Of a DNA stretch of 64,000 nt, positions 18,278 through 27,685 are shown one piece after another. Positions within the stretch are counted from its first letter, which is position 1. The number at the start of each line of letters is the position of its first letter. Below the pieces are notes generated by a model. It had not been told where the DNA came from. It made no database searches and worked only from the letters and a program-made list of their open reading frames with translations. A program made the translations under genes and the position numbers. Origin of the DNA: JAWVFM01 sp963823245 (lineage in GTDB: Bacteria > Actinomycetota > Thermoleophilia > Solirubrobacterales > 70-9); assembly GCA_963823245.1 (NCBI GenBank), contig CAWGKQ010000004.1, positions 62,001 to 126,000 on the forward strand, in the 5' to 3' direction.

Positions 18278-19420
18278 AGACGAGCTCCACGACGCTCTGA
18301 GCGATGAGCGGCCCTCGATCGACGCCGAGTTCGCGGCCATGCTCGACGAGCGCGCCGCGCACGGGTTCCCGCGCGAGCGCTCGTCGCGTTGGGCGGAGCT
18401 TGCAGACAGACTGCGCGCGGTCCCGCCCCGGCGGCTCCTCGCCCCAGCCGGTGCCGTGGCGACGCTGCTCGTCGTTGCCGGGGTGTCGGTGACGACGCTT
18501 GGCGGCTCAGGGCGGGACGGGCGGAGCCGAGATGCCACGACGACTTCGCTGGCCAAGCTCGTCGGCAGGTGCGGGCCGCGGGCGGGTCGGTGGTGGCTGC
18601 GGGATCCCCGAGCGCCTCCCGCCTCAGTGCCATTGGACCGCGCACAGGGCGAGCTCTCGCTGCCGCAGGCGGCCGCGCGCGCTTCCCAGGAGCGCAAGGT
18701 CGCCAGCACCGCGGACCTCACGCTGTCCACCGACCCCGACGAATGTCCGCGAGGTCGGCGGGCCAGGTGACCGACGTCGTCCGCCGCTACCACGGCCTCG
18801 TGATCTCCTCGCAGATCACGAGCGGCAAGGGCGGCCCACCGCAGCCGATCCCGCTCGAGGAGAGCTTCCCCGTCAGCCCGTCGCTCGGCGCCGAGTTCCA
18901 GCTGCGGATTCCGGCCGCGAAGCTCGAGCCGGCGCTCGACGACCTCTCGGGCCTCGGGCTCGTGGTCTCGCGAACCGAGGGCAGCCAGGACATCACGCGC
19001 CGCTTCAACTCCGCTCGCGACACCGTCGGCAGCCTCACCTCCGAGCGAGACGCGCTGATCGCTCAGCTCGCGAAGGCGACAAGCCCTGAGGCGGTCCACG
19101 CGATCAAGCACCGCCTCGGGGTCGTCCGCCGTGAGCTCGCCCGGGCCCAGGGCCGGCTCGTCCAGCTCCACGAGCGGGTCGCGATGGTGCCGGTGCACTT
19201 GTCGGTCGAGGCCCGGGGAGGGGCGTCCGGTGGCGGAGGCGGGTTCGGCATCGACGACGCTCTGCACGACGCCGGCCGCGTGTTGACGGTGGCGGCGGGC
19301 GTCCTCCTGATCAGCCTCGCGGTCCTGGCGCCGCTGGCGCTGATCGGCCTGCTCGCCTGGCTCGCGACGCGCGCCGCGATGCGGATTCGCCGCGAGCGGG
19401 CTCTCTCCGATTCCGTCTAG
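18264..19420 (+). CDS. DUF4349 membrane protein, probable sigma-factor partner, frame-broken
   Basis: The N-terminus (MRLTEDELHDALSDERP) resembles the cytosolic tail of ECF anti-sigma proteins, followed by a first membrane helix (LAPAGAVATLLVVAGVSV). After breaks between ~18,520 and 18,770 comes a DUF4349 region with a helical, coiled-coil-like stretch (TSERDALIAQLAKATSPEA), a Gly-rich linker and a C-terminal membrane helix. Signal transfer from envelope to sigma factor is inferred from the overlap and topology, not proven. It ends tail-to-tail with rubredoxin, overlapping by 4 nt. Confidence 0.75.
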
Positions 19421-19602
19421 CCCTCGTAGGGCTCGAAGTCGACCTTGCGGGCCCCGCAGACGGGGCAGAACCAGTCGTCCGGGATATCGTCGAACGGGGT
19501 GCCCGGGGCGATTCCGCCATCCGGGTCGCCCTCGTCCGGGTCGTAGATGAACCCGCATGAGGAGCAGATCCAGAGCTGCTTTGTCTCCGTCTCGGTCGGC
19601 AT
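19417..19602 (-). CDS. Rubredoxin
   Basis: A 61-residue iron-only electron carrier. Both CxxC knuckles are present (WICSSCGFIYDP and WFCPVCGARK), with the usual IAPGTPFDDIPDDW between them. The frame is intact and the length typical. No reductase or hydroxylase partner is adjacent; the P450 and ferredoxin reductase elsewhere in the window are only possible partners. Confidence 0.95.
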   Translation of the reverse strand: MPTETETKQLWICSSCGFIYDPDEGDPDGGIAPGTPFDDIPDDWFCPVCGARKVDFEPYEG

Positions 19603-19648
19603 GAGGGCGGCAGCCTATCGCGGGCCCGGCAGCCGCGACGCCGAGGAA

Positions 19649-19654
19649 TAGGGT
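19649..19654 (+). promoter_or_regulatory. Candidate -10 box (TAGGGT) for the Nudix gene
   Basis: TAGGGT ends 7 nt before ATG 19662 with no Shine-Dalgarno sequence, fitting a leaderless transcript. Confidence 0.4.
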
Positions 19655-19661
19655 TACGCCG

Positions 19662-20279
19662 ATGCCGGGCTCCGAGCCGCGACCGGCGGCCACCCTGATC
19701 CTCCTGCGCCGCGGCGGCGCCCACACCGACCGGGGCTTGGAGGTGCTGATGGTGCAGCGGAACCCGGGGGCACGGTTCATGCCCGGCGTCTGGGTGTTCC
19801 CCGGCGGCGCGGTGGACGAGGGCGACCGCGCTCGAGACGCCGCCGGCGTGGAGGCGGACGAGGCCGCGCACCGGGCGTGCGCGCGCCGCGAGCTGGGCGA
19901 GGAGGCGGGCGTCGAGATCTCCGACGAGGCGGAGCTCCTGCCCTGGTCGCGCTGGATCACGCCCGAGGTGGTGCCCGTTCGCTTCGACACGCGCTTCTAC
20001 ATGGCGCTGGCGCCGCCGCACGCGAAGCCGGAGGCCGACGGGGAGGAGGTCGTGGACGCGATCTGGACGGCCCCGACCGAGGCCCTCGAGCGCCACCGGT
20101 CGGGCGGGTTCGAGCTCGCGTTCCCGACGATCACGCACCTCCAGGCACTCACGGGCTTCGCCACGGCGGACGACGCCATCGCCGACGCCCGAGACCGCGT
20201 CGTCGAGCCGATCCTGCCGCGAGTCGTGGGGACGCGCGAGGACTTCCGGGTGGTCCTGCCGGGAGATCCCGAGTATTGA
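19662..20279 (+). CDS. Nudix hydrolase
   Basis: A 205-residue protein with a Nudix box centred on RRELGEEAGVEI and the preceding FPGGAVDEGD. The REL-x-EE-x-G core is intact; the upstream glutamate is one position out of register. The overall layout (LMVQRNPGARFMPGVWVFPGG) is like NUDT19-type hydrolases acting on CoA or nucleotide diphosphates. The exact substrate cannot be called. Confidence 0.88.
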   Translation: MPGSEPRPAATLILLRRGGAHTDRGLEVLMVQRNPGARFMPGVWVFPGGAVDEGDRARDAAGVEADEAAHRACARRELGEEAGVEISDEAELLPWSRWITPEVVPVRFDTRFYMALAPPHAKPEADGEEVVDAIWTAPTEALERHRSGGFELAFPTITHLQALTGFATADDAIADARDRVVEPILPRVVGTREDFRVVLPGDPEY

Positions 20280-20294
20280 TATGACCACGGTGAG

Positions 20295-21257
20295 ATGACG
20301 AGCAGCCTTCCGCCAGCGGCCCGCGACGCATTCGATCGCTACATCACGACCGAGTACGCGACGGTCGACGCCCGGCAGCAGCCGATCGTGTGGCCGGTCA
20401 CTCCCTACTACGAGCAGGGCGCGCCGACGATCGACGTCACGACGGGAATCGGCTACCCGAAGAAGGCCGACGACGCGAAGCGCAACCCGCGCGTGGCGCT
20501 GCTGTTCAGCGACCCGACAGGGTCAGGCGTCGAGCCGGCGCCGCAGGTGCTGGTGCAGGGCACGGCGGAGGTCGACGAGGCGGACCTCGCCGCGAACCGC
20601 GAGCGCTACCGGCGCGAGGCGGTGGTGAAGCTGCCCGCCACGAAGGACATGCTTCCCCCGCGCTGGATGGAGGGCCTCTTCAGCTGGTACTTCGACCGCA
20701 TCTACGTCAAGGTCCGCCCGGAGCGGGTCTTCCTGTGGCCCGAGGGCGACCCGACGACGGAGCCGGAGGTCTACGACGCCCATGTCGAGGAGGTTCGCTC
20801 CGGGCACAGCGAGGAGGCGCTCGAGCCGCACGAGCCCGCGGCCGGCGGCGCGACCGCGTGGGACGGCCGCATCGAGGAGCTCGGGCGCGCGCTACGACAC
20901 CGCCGTCCTCGGCTGGGTCGCGCCCGACGGATTCCCGCTCGCCGTGCGGCTCCCGGTCAGCCTCGACCGCGCGGGCGAGGCTGGATCCGGATCGGCGCCG
21001 AGCCAGCCGGCCTTCCGGTCGCCGAGGGTCGCGCCTGCCTGACGGCGCACGCCCACGCGCCGGACTTCAAGTGGCAGGAGAACTTCCAGATCCGCGGCGA
21101 CCTCGTGCGCGACGACGGCGGGCTCGCGCTCGTCCCGCACAAGCTCATCGGCGGCTTCGAGATCCCGAAGGAGTCAAGGCTTGCGGGTCTGCGCCGCAAC
21201 TTCTCGAAGGCCCGCCGCTTCCATCGCATCGCGAAGGAACGGCGCGGGGCGAGGTGA
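20295..21257 (+). CDS. Pyridoxamine 5'-phosphate oxidase-family flavoprotein, frame-broken
   Basis: A PPOX-class split-barrel protein, 320 codons as read. The first half contains ALLFSDPTGSG and RPERVFLWPEG, typical of general-stress or F420/FMN-binding relatives. Between ~20,885 and ~20,980 the coding frame moves (RYDTAVLGWVAPDGFPLAV is in another frame) and then returns, so indels there cancel out. The C-terminal LIGGFEIPKESRLAGLRR is back in the first frame. Cofactor and substrate are unknown. Confidence 0.75.
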   Translation: MTSSLPPAARDAFDRYITTEYATVDARQQPIVWPVTPYYEQGAPTIDVTTGIGYPKKADDAKRNPRVALLFSDPTGSGVEPAPQVLVQGTAEVDEADLAANRERYRREAVVKLPATKDMLPPRWMEGLFSWYFDRIYVKVRPERVFLWPEGDPTTEPEVYDAHVEEVRSGHSEEALEPHEPAAGGATAWDGRIEELGRALRHRRPRLGRARRIPARRAAPGQPRPRGRGWIRIGAEPAGLPVAEGRACLTAHAHAPDFKWQENFQIRGDLVRDDGGLALVPHKLIGGFEIPKESRLAGLRRNFSKARRFHRIAKERRGAR

Positions 21258-21411
21258 GGCTTCGACCGGTCGTCGATCCTCAGCGTTCGAAGGACCCGGC
21301 CGGCCGCTGATCGCCGAGACCCCGTAGTTCCTGGCAGCGACGTCGCGGCGATCCCCCGTGTCCGGGACAGGGAGCCGGGCATACGCTCGAGTCCCAAAGT
21401 GGGAGGTAACG

Positions 21412-21813
21412 ATGAACACCAGAAGAAGGCCATGGTCGACCATCGTCGGCGTGGTGACGTGTCTCGCCGTCGCCGGCGTTCTCGCCGCTACCGCCATGGG
21501 GGCTTTCGGCGCGAAGAACGGCGCCTATGCCGGAAGGACCAGCCAGGGCGAGGCCGTCAGCTTCACGGTGAAGAACGACAAGGTCAAGCATCCCAAGTTC
21601 ACGATGCAGCTTGGTGGGTGCACCGTCGGCCCCGTCACGACCACCGAGACCGCCAAGATCCACAACAGCGGGCGGTTCACGGTTGACATGCCGGGCGAGG
21701 ACTACTTCAAGGGCAAGTTCCTGAGCAAGAAGAAGGTCACCGGAACGGCGCACCTTGAGCCCTTCAGCGATTGTCCTGGGGGAACGGTCAGCTACACCGC
21801 CCACCTTCAATGA
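21412..21813 (+). CDS. Small secreted protein of unknown function
   Basis: A 133-residue protein starting at ATG 21412 behind GGGAGG (21401-21406). The N-terminus has a clear signal peptide (TIVGVVTCLAVAGVLAATAMGAFG). The mature part is rich in Lys, Thr and Gly, with two cysteines (GGCTVG and SDCPGG) that could form a disulfide in a beta-sandwich. No family was recognised. It ends 10 nt from the convergent dehydrogenase. Confidence 0.7.
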   Translation: MNTRRRPWSTIVGVVTCLAVAGVLAATAMGAFGAKNGAYAGRTSQGEAVSFTVKNDKVKHPKFTMQLGGCTVGPVTTTETAKIHNSGRFTVDMPGEDYFKGKFLSKKKVTGTAHLEPFSDCPGGTVSYTAHLQ

Positions 21814-21823
21814 AATAGCGGGC

Positions 21824-23014
21824 TCAGAGTCCGTAGCCTCGGCCCAGGATCTCCTTCATGACCTCCTCGGTTCCGCCGCCGATCGGGCCGAGGCGCAGGT
21901 CGCGCACCGCCCGCTCGACGCCGTACTCGGTCATGTAGCCGTAGCCGCCGTGGATCTGGAGGCACTCGTCGGCGACCTCGAGCGCCGTCCGCTGCGTCAG
22001 GAGCTTCGCCATCGTCACCTCGCGCGTCGCGTCCTCGCCAGCCGCGTACTTGCGCAGCGCCGCGTAGGTGAGCGCGCGGCCCGCCTCGAGCTTCACGCCC
22101 ATCTCGGCGACCTTGTGGCGGATCGTCTGGAAGCGGCCGATCGGCCGACCGAAGGCCTCGCGCTCGCCGGCGTAGGAGATCGCCACGTCGAGCAGGCGCC
22201 GCATCGCGCCGACGGCCCCGAGCGCCATCAGGAGCCGCTCCCACTGGAAGTTGGCCATGATCAGGTAGAAGCCCTGGTTCTCCTCGCCGAGGAGGTTCTC
22301 GTCCGGCACCTCGACGTCGGTGAACGACAGCTCGCCCGTGTCGGAGGCGTGCCAGCCCATCTTCTCGAGCTTGCGCGAGACCTCGTAGCCGGGCATGTCG
22401 CGCTCGAGGATCAGGAACGACATACCGTGATGGCCGCCCTCGTCGGTGGTCTTCACCGCGCAGACGAGGAAGTCAGCGCGCACGCCGTTGGTGATGAACG
22501 TCTTCGATCCGTTGACGACGTACCCGCCCTCGACCTTCCGCGCCTGCGTGCGGATCGACGCCACGTCCGAGCCGGCACCCGGCTCCGTGATGCCGAGGGC
22601 GGCGATCCGCTCGCCCCGGATCGCCGGGCGGAGGAAGCGCTCGTGCTGGTCAGGGGTGCCGAACTTGAACACCGGCGGCGTCGCAATGCCCGTATGCGCG
22701 CCAAGGCCGGCACCCACGCCGCCCGAGGCGCCCGCCGCCGCGAGCTCCTCGGCCCAGACCGCGTCGTGGACCGAATCGCCGCCCTGGCCCCCCATCGCGA
22801 CCGGGTACTTGAGGCCGAGAAAGCCGAGCTCGCCGGCGCGCCGGTAGAGATCCAGCGGGAACTCTCGGGCTGCCTCCCAAGCGTCGACGTGTGGGAGGAT
22901 CTCCTCCCGCACCCAGCGGCCGATCGTCTCGCGCAGCTCGGCATGCTCGGCCGCGAACGGCGGGATCTGGGCCCGCGCGCCCGTGTCCTTGATGACGGTC
23001 GCGTCGGCGGGCAT
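21824..23014 (-). CDS. Acyl-CoA dehydrogenase (isovaleryl/long-chain type)
   Basis: A flavin dehydrogenase introducing the alpha-beta double bond in acyl-CoA. FAD/substrate motifs ITEPGAGSDVASI and GSKTFITNG are intact, as is the C-terminal QIHGGYGYMTEY. The C-terminal site reads IGGGTEE, so the MCAD-type glutamate is absent. A Glu in QWERLLMALG takes the helix-G position used by isovaleryl-CoA and long-chain dehydrogenases. Start ATG 23014. It is divergent from the next dehydrogenase. Confidence 0.9.
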   Translation of the reverse strand: MPADATVIKDTGARAQIPPFAAEHAELRETIGRWVREEILPHVDAWEAAREFPLDLYRRAGELGFLGLKYPVAMGGQGGDSVHDAVWAEELAAAGASGGVGAGLGAHTGIATPPVFKFGTPDQHERFLRPAIRGERIAALGITEPGAGSDVASIRTQARKVEGGYVVNGSKTFITNGVRADFLVCAVKTTDEGGHHGMSFLILERDMPGYEVSRKLEKMGWHASDTGELSFTDVEVPDENLLGEENQGFYLIMANFQWERLLMALGAVGAMRRLLDVAISYAGEREAFGRPIGRFQTIRHKVAEMGVKLEAGRALTYAALRKYAAGEDATREVTMAKLLTQRTALEVADECLQIHGGYGYMTEYGVERAVRDLRLGPIGGGTEEVMKEILGRGYGL

Positions 23015-23054
23015 GTGTGACTTATATCCGCGCACGGTAACCAATTGCTCCTAA

Positions 23055-23067
23055 CGATGTACCATCG
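23055..23067. promoter_or_regulatory. Small palindrome between divergent acyl-CoA dehydrogenases
   Basis: CGATG-TAC-CATCG is a perfect 5-3-5 inverted repeat in the 82-nt divergent gap. It is a plausible regulator site for both genes, but short. Confidence 0.35.
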
Positions 23068-23096
23068 ATCAATGTAATCCTCGATCGGATGGAGTG

Positions 23097-24377
23097 ATGG
23101 AAGCCACCACAGTTGACGAGGCCGCAGCGGCGGCCGGGATGGAGACGGACGCCGGCGATGCGACCTTTTCGCTGGAGCTGAGCGACGATCAGAAGGAGAT
23201 CCGCGACTGGGTCCACGGGTTCGCCGAGAAGGTCGTGCGGCCCGCCGCATCGGAGTGGGACGAGCGCGAGGAGACCCCCTGGCCGATCATCCAGGAGGCG
23301 GCGAAGATCGGCCTCTACGGGTTCGAGGGGATCGCGCAGTTCTGGCTCGAGCCGACCGGGCTCACCTTCCCGATCGTCAACGAGGAGCTCTTCTGGGGCG
23401 ACGCCGGAATCGGCCTGTCGATCATGGGCACGACCCTCGCCGTGGCCGGCATCTACGCCTCGGGCACGCCCGACCAGCTCGTCGAATGGGTTCCCCAGTG
23501 CTTCGGCACCGAGGACGACCCCCAGGTCGGCGCCTTCTGCTCGTCGGAGCCCGACGCCGGCTCGGACGTCTCCGCCATCCGCACCACCGCGAAGTACGAC
23601 GAGGCGAAGGACGAGTGGGTTCTGAACGGCCAGAAGGCATGGGCCACGAACGGCGGCATCGCCAACGTCCACGTCGTCATCGCCTCGGTCGACCGCGAGC
23701 TCGGCTCGCGCGGCCACGCCGGCTTCGTCATCCCTCCGGGCACGAAGGGCCTCGAGCAGGGCGCGAAGGTCAAGAAGCACGGCCTCCGTGCCTCGCACAC
23801 CGCCGACGTCCACCTCGACGACTGCCGCATCCCGGGCAGCTGCCTCCTCGGCGGCAAGGAGAAGCTCGACGAGCGTCTCGCACGGGCGCGCGAGGGCGAT
23901 GGCTCTGGCAGCCGGACGCAGGCCGCGATGAAGACCTTCGAGGTCTCGCGGCCGACGGTGGGCGCGCAGGCGATCGGCATCGCCCGCGCCGCCTACGAGT
24001 ACGCGCTCGGCTACGCGAAGGAGCGCGAGCAGTTCGGCCGGCCGATCATCCAGAACCAGGCGATCGCGTTCACGCTCGCCGACATGAAGATGGAGATCGA
24101 CGCCGCCCGCCTGCTCGTCTGGCGCGCGGCGTGGATGGGGCGCAACGACAAGGCGTTCGACTCCGCCGAGGGCTCGATGTCGAAGCTCAAGGCCGGCGAG
24201 GTGGCCGTCTGGGCGACCGAGCGCGCGATCCAGATCCTCGGCGGCAACGGCTACACGCGGGAGTTCCCCGTCGAGCGGATGCACCGCGACGCCAAGATCT
24301 TCACGATCTTCGAGGGCACCTCGGAGATCCAGCGCCTCGTGATCTCGCGCGCCATCTCCGGAATGAGGATCCAGTGA
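23097..24377 (+). CDS. Acyl-CoA dehydrogenase (MCAD/SCAD type)
   Basis: A 426-residue acyl-CoA dehydrogenase. SSEPDAGSDVSAIRT and LNGQKAWATNGGIANV form the flavin/substrate region. The C-terminal IFEGTSEIQRLVISRAI carries the catalytic glutamate of the medium-chain class, unlike the two neighbouring dehydrogenases. ATG 23097 follows GTG 23094 and a GGATGGAG ribosome site. The stop overlaps the hydrolase start by 4 nt (GTGA). Confidence 0.92.
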   Translation: MEATTVDEAAAAAGMETDAGDATFSLELSDDQKEIRDWVHGFAEKVVRPAASEWDEREETPWPIIQEAAKIGLYGFEGIAQFWLEPTGLTFPIVNEELFWGDAGIGLSIMGTTLAVAGIYASGTPDQLVEWVPQCFGTEDDPQVGAFCSSEPDAGSDVSAIRTTAKYDEAKDEWVLNGQKAWATNGGIANVHVVIASVDRELGSRGHAGFVIPPGTKGLEQGAKVKKHGLRASHTADVHLDDCRIPGSCLLGGKEKLDERLARAREGDGSGSRTQAAMKTFEVSRPTVGAQAIGIARAAYEYALGYAKEREQFGRPIIQNQAIAFTLADMKMEIDAARLLVWRAAWMGRNDKAFDSAEGSMSKLKAGEVAVWATERAIQILGGNGYTREFPVERMHRDAKIFTIFEGTSEIQRLVISRAISGMRIQ

Positions 24378-25327
24378 GCACCGCGACAGCCGACGACTCA
24401 GCACGCCCCGCCGCGCGGAGCGCCCGCGAGCCGGAGCTCGAGCACGTCGAGCTCCACGGCCACCGAGTCGGCTTCCTTCGCGCGGGCTCCGGCCCGCTGA
24501 TCGTGCTCATCCACGGCATCACCTCGAGCTCTGACGTCTGGCGGCCCGTTATCCGCCGGCTCGCCGAGCGCTACACGGTCGTCGCGCCGGACCTCCTGGG
24601 CCACGGCCGATCGGCGAAGCCGCGCGGCGACTACTCGCTCGGCGCCTACGCGAGCGGCATCCGGGACCTGCTCGGCGTCCTCGGCTACGAGCGCGGCACC
24701 GCGGTCGGCCACTCCCTCGGGGGCGGCGTCGCGATGCAGTTCGCCTACCAGTTCCCCGAGTACTGCGAGCGCCTGGTCCTGGTCTCGAGCGGCGGACTGG
24801 GCCGCGACGTTAACCCGCTGCTGCGCGCGGCGACGCTGCCCGGATCGGAGCTGGTTCTCCCGATCATCACGAGCGAGTACGCGCTCCGCGCTGGCGAGGC
24901 CGTCGGCGCCGCGGTGGAGCGCGTCGGCCTGAAGCTCGCCCACGACGTCGCCGAGTTCGCGCGCGGCTACGCATCGCTCGCCGACGGCGATGCCCGCCAC
25001 GCCTTCCTGCACACCCTGCGGTCGGTCATCGACCCCGGCGGGCAGCGGGTGAGCGCCCTCGACCGCCTCTACCTGGCCGAGCAGATGCCGCTCCTGATCC
25101 TCTGGGGCAAGCGCGACCCGATCATCCCCGTCGAGCACGGTCGCTACGCGCACGCCCTTGTCTCGAACAGCAAGCTGGTCGAGATCGACGGGGCGGGCCA
25201 CTTCCCCATGCTCGACGACCCCGACCGCGTCGCCGACGAGCTCGCGGACTTCGTCGCCTCGACGGCGCCGTACGAGTGGAGCATCGACGAGATGCGCGAG
25301 GCGCTGCGCGCCGGGCCGTCGGCCTGA
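24374..25327 (+). CDS. Alpha/beta-fold hydrolase
   Basis: A 317-residue hydrolase. The oxyanion strand LIHGITSSSDVW, the nucleophile elbow GHSLGGG, the acid in WGKRDPIIP and the catalytic His in GAGHFPMLDDP are all in order. It is translationally coupled to the upstream dehydrogenase, so a thioesterase or ester-cleavage step in the same pathway is a fair inference. The frame is intact. Confidence 0.9.
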   Translation: MSTATADDSARPAARSAREPELEHVELHGHRVGFLRAGSGPLIVLIHGITSSSDVWRPVIRRLAERYTVVAPDLLGHGRSAKPRGDYSLGAYASGIRDLLGVLGYERGTAVGHSLGGGVAMQFAYQFPEYCERLVLVSSGGLGRDVNPLLRAATLPGSELVLPIITSEYALRAGEAVGAAVERVGLKLAHDVAEFARGYASLADGDARHAFLHTLRSVIDPGGQRVSALDRLYLAEQMPLLILWGKRDPIIPVEHGRYAHALVSNSKLVEIDGAGHFPMLDDPDRVADELADFVASTAPYEWSIDEMREALRAGPSA

Positions 25328-25339
25328 CGAGCGGCCGGC

Positions 25340-25797
25340 TCAGTCCGGGCTGGAAACCCGTCGGCTCGCGCCGCAGCTCGTGACGCTCGATCACCTCGTC
25401 GACGAGGCCGTAGGAGACCGCCTCGGCCGGGGTGAAGAAGCGGTCGCGCTCCATGTCCTCGTGGAGCTCGTCGGCGGGGCGGCCCGTGTGCCGGGCGTAG
25501 ATCTCGTCGACCCGCTTGCGCAGCTCGAGCGCCGCGCGGGCGTGGATCTCGATGTCCGTGGTCTGGCCCTGGAAGCCGCCGCTCGGCTGGTGGATGAGGA
25601 TCCGCGAGCTCGGCAGCGCCATCCGCTTGCCGGCCGCGCCGCCGGCGAGCAGCAGCGAGCCCATCGAGGCGGCCAGCCCGAAGCAGATGGTCCTCAGGTC
25701 CGGCTTCACGTACTGCATCGCGTCGTAGATCGCCAGGCCCGAGTCCACGGATCCGCCGGGGGAGTTGATGTAGAGCGCGAAGCCCGCGGAGGTCTGG
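25340..25797 (-). pseudogene. clpP: ATP-dependent Clp protease proteolytic subunit, 5'-truncated
   Basis: ClpP degrades unfolded proteins with a Clp ATPase. The sequence is unmistakable from ALYINSPGGSV onward. The nucleophile Ser is in FGLAASMGSLLLAGG, His in ILIHQPSGG and Asp in DRFFTPAEAVSYGLVD. The N-terminal ~60-70 residues and the start codon are missing. Where they should be, the sequence becomes the 5' part of an AHSA1 gene on the other strand. A one-base shift near 25,350 gives a stop at 25,340. The triad is complete, but the protein as read could not fold normally. Confidence 0.85.
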
Positions 25798-26133
25798 GAG
25801 GCGATCAGCGACCCTGTGCTGCTCGAGGATTGGCTCGCCGACGAGGTCGATATGGAGCCCGTCCCGGGCAGCCCGGCTCGATTCCGCAGTGGCTCTGATG
25901 AGCGCGCCGGCACGGTCCTTGAAGTCGAGGAGGAGAGGCGGCTTTCGTTCACCTGGTCACGGCCCGGAGAGGCGCCGACCGAGGTCGAGCTCACCCTCGA
26001 CGCGGTTGCGGATCGCACGCGCCTCGTCGTCGTCGAACGGGCGATCGTCGGGCCGACCGGCCTCTCGGGGAGCGCGTGGCGCGCTCGCCTCGTCGCGCTC
26101 GCCTCGAGGGCGGCGGCGGTCGGTGTGACGTGA
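25774..26133 (+). pseudogene. AHSA1/SRPBCC-domain protein, start codon missing
   Basis: A START-like (activator of Hsp90 ATPase homologue) domain. PAEVWEAISDPVLLEDWL is the typical N-terminal helix, followed by beta strands to ADRTRLVVVERAIVGP. An in-frame stop lies at 25771-25773, and no ATG, GTG or TTG precedes the conserved helix, so about ten residues are lost at the clpP junction. GTG 25816 would start inside the domain. It overlaps the ArsR gene by 4 nt, a common actinobacterial AHSA1/ArsR pair. Confidence 0.8.
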
Positions 26134-26450
26134 CGTCCAGAGCCGACGCCGTCTTCACGGCCCTCGCCGACCCAACCCGTCGTCTCCTGATCGAGCGTCT
26201 GGCCGCGGCCCCGACGGTGACGGCGAGCGGCCTGGCGGCCGAGCTTCCGATCACGCGCCAAGCGGTTGCGAAGCACCTCGCCGCACTCGGTCGGGCGCGG
26301 CTGGTGCGGTCACGACGGGTCGGGCGCGAGACCCGCTACAGCCTCGACGCGGCGCCGCTCTCGGAGGCGGCGCGCTGGATCGCCCGCGTCGGCGCAGAGT
26401 GGGACGGCCGGCTCGCCGACCTCGAGCGGGTGCTCGAGCGCCGGCGCTGA
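26130..26450 (+). CDS. ArsR-family transcriptional regulator
   Basis: A 106-residue winged-helix repressor: FTALADPTRRLLIERLA, then the recognition helix ELPITRQAVAKHLAAL and the wing RVGRETRYSL. No metal-binding CxC motif is seen, so it is more like the AHSA1-linked ArsR group than a metal sensor. It starts at GTG 26130, overlapping the AHSA1 stop (GTGA), and the upstream damage may leave it without its own promoter. Confidence 0.9.
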   Translation: MTSRADAVFTALADPTRRLLIERLAAAPTVTASGLAAELPITRQAVAKHLAALGRARLVRSRRVGRETRYSLDAAPLSEAARWIARVGAEWDGRLADLERVLERRR

Positions 26451-26456
26451 AACCGG

Positions 26457-27661
26457 CTACAGCCCGTAGCTGCGGCCGATCACCTCGAGCATGATCTCGT
26501 CGGTCCCGGCGCCGATGCGGTTCAGTCGGACGTCGCGGTAGGAGCGCTCGATCTCGTACTCCTTCATGTACCCGTAGCCGCCCAGGATCTGGACGCACTC
26601 GTCGGCGACCTCGCAGCACATGCGCGACGTGTAGAGCTTCACCATCGAGATCTCGCGCACGGGGTACTCGCCGTTCGCGTAGCGCCAGGCCGTGACGTAG
26701 TTGAACTGCTTGGCGGCCTCGATCTTCGTCGCCATGTCCGCGAACTTGTGGCGAATCGCCTGGAAGCGGCCGATCGGCCGGCCGAACGCCTCGCGCTCCT
26801 TGGCGTACTCGAGCGTGCGCTCGAACATCCGCTCGGCGCCGGCGACGCAGCCCGCCGCCGCGACCATCCGCTCCGACTGGAGCTCCCAGGAGATGTGGTA
26901 GAAGCCCTTGCCGATCTCTCCGAGCACCGCGTCGGCCGGGACGCGGACCTCGTTGAACGCGAGCTCGCCGGTGTCGGAGGCGTGCATGCCCATCTTCTCG
27001 AGCTCGCCGCGAGACCTCGAAGCCCGGGACGTGGTTGCCGTCGTCGTCACGGAGGTCGACGAGGAACAGCGTGATCCCTTCGTGCCGGGCATCGGGGTCG
27101 GTCTTGGCGACGAGGAGGATGAAGTCGGCCCGCGGGCCGTTGGTGATGAACGTCTTCGAGCCCGTGATCACGTACTCGTCGCCGTCGCGGATCGCCTTCG
27201 TCCGGATGCCCGCGACGTCCGAGCCCGCGCCGGGCTCCGTGATCCCAAGGCTGCCGATCTTGTCGCCCTTGATGCCCGGAACGAGGTAGCGCTGCTTCTG
27301 CTCCTCGGTGCCGAGCAGCTCGATCGGCGGCAGGACCATGTCGGTCTGGACCGCGAAGCCCATGTTGGTGCCGCCCGAGGCCGAGTAGCTCATGCACTCG
27401 GCGCGAACGATCGAGTAGTAGTAGTCGCCGCCCTGCCCGCCGTACTCCTCCGGGAAGCAGAGCCCGAGGTAGCCGAGGTCGCCGGCGCGCTTCAACACCT
27501 CGTTCGGCCAGGTCGTCTCCTCCCACTCGTTGCGGTGCGGGTAGAGCTCCGCCTTGACCCAGGACTCCATCGACTCGCGCAGGTCCTCGTGCTCGTCGGT
27601 GAACAGCAGGTGCTTGCGGCTTCGCCTGATGCTCGGGCTTGATGACGGTCGCTGCTTCCAA
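26457..27661 (-). CDS. Acyl-CoA dehydrogenase, frame-broken
   Basis: A third dehydrogenase of the island. Motifs ITEPGAGSDVAGIRT, GSKTFITNGPRADF and QILGGYGYMKEYEIE are clear. Like the gene at 21.8 kb, it has IGAGTDE instead of the MCAD glutamate and an ERM at the helix-G position, so it is isovaleryl/long-chain type. It starts at TTG 27661 behind AGGAGG (27666-27671). Shifts near 27,620 and 27,010 fit one extra base each. It is divergent from the hydratase at 27,712. Confidence 0.88.
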
Positions 27662-27685
27662 GGATCCTCCTCGCTCGATCGGCGT

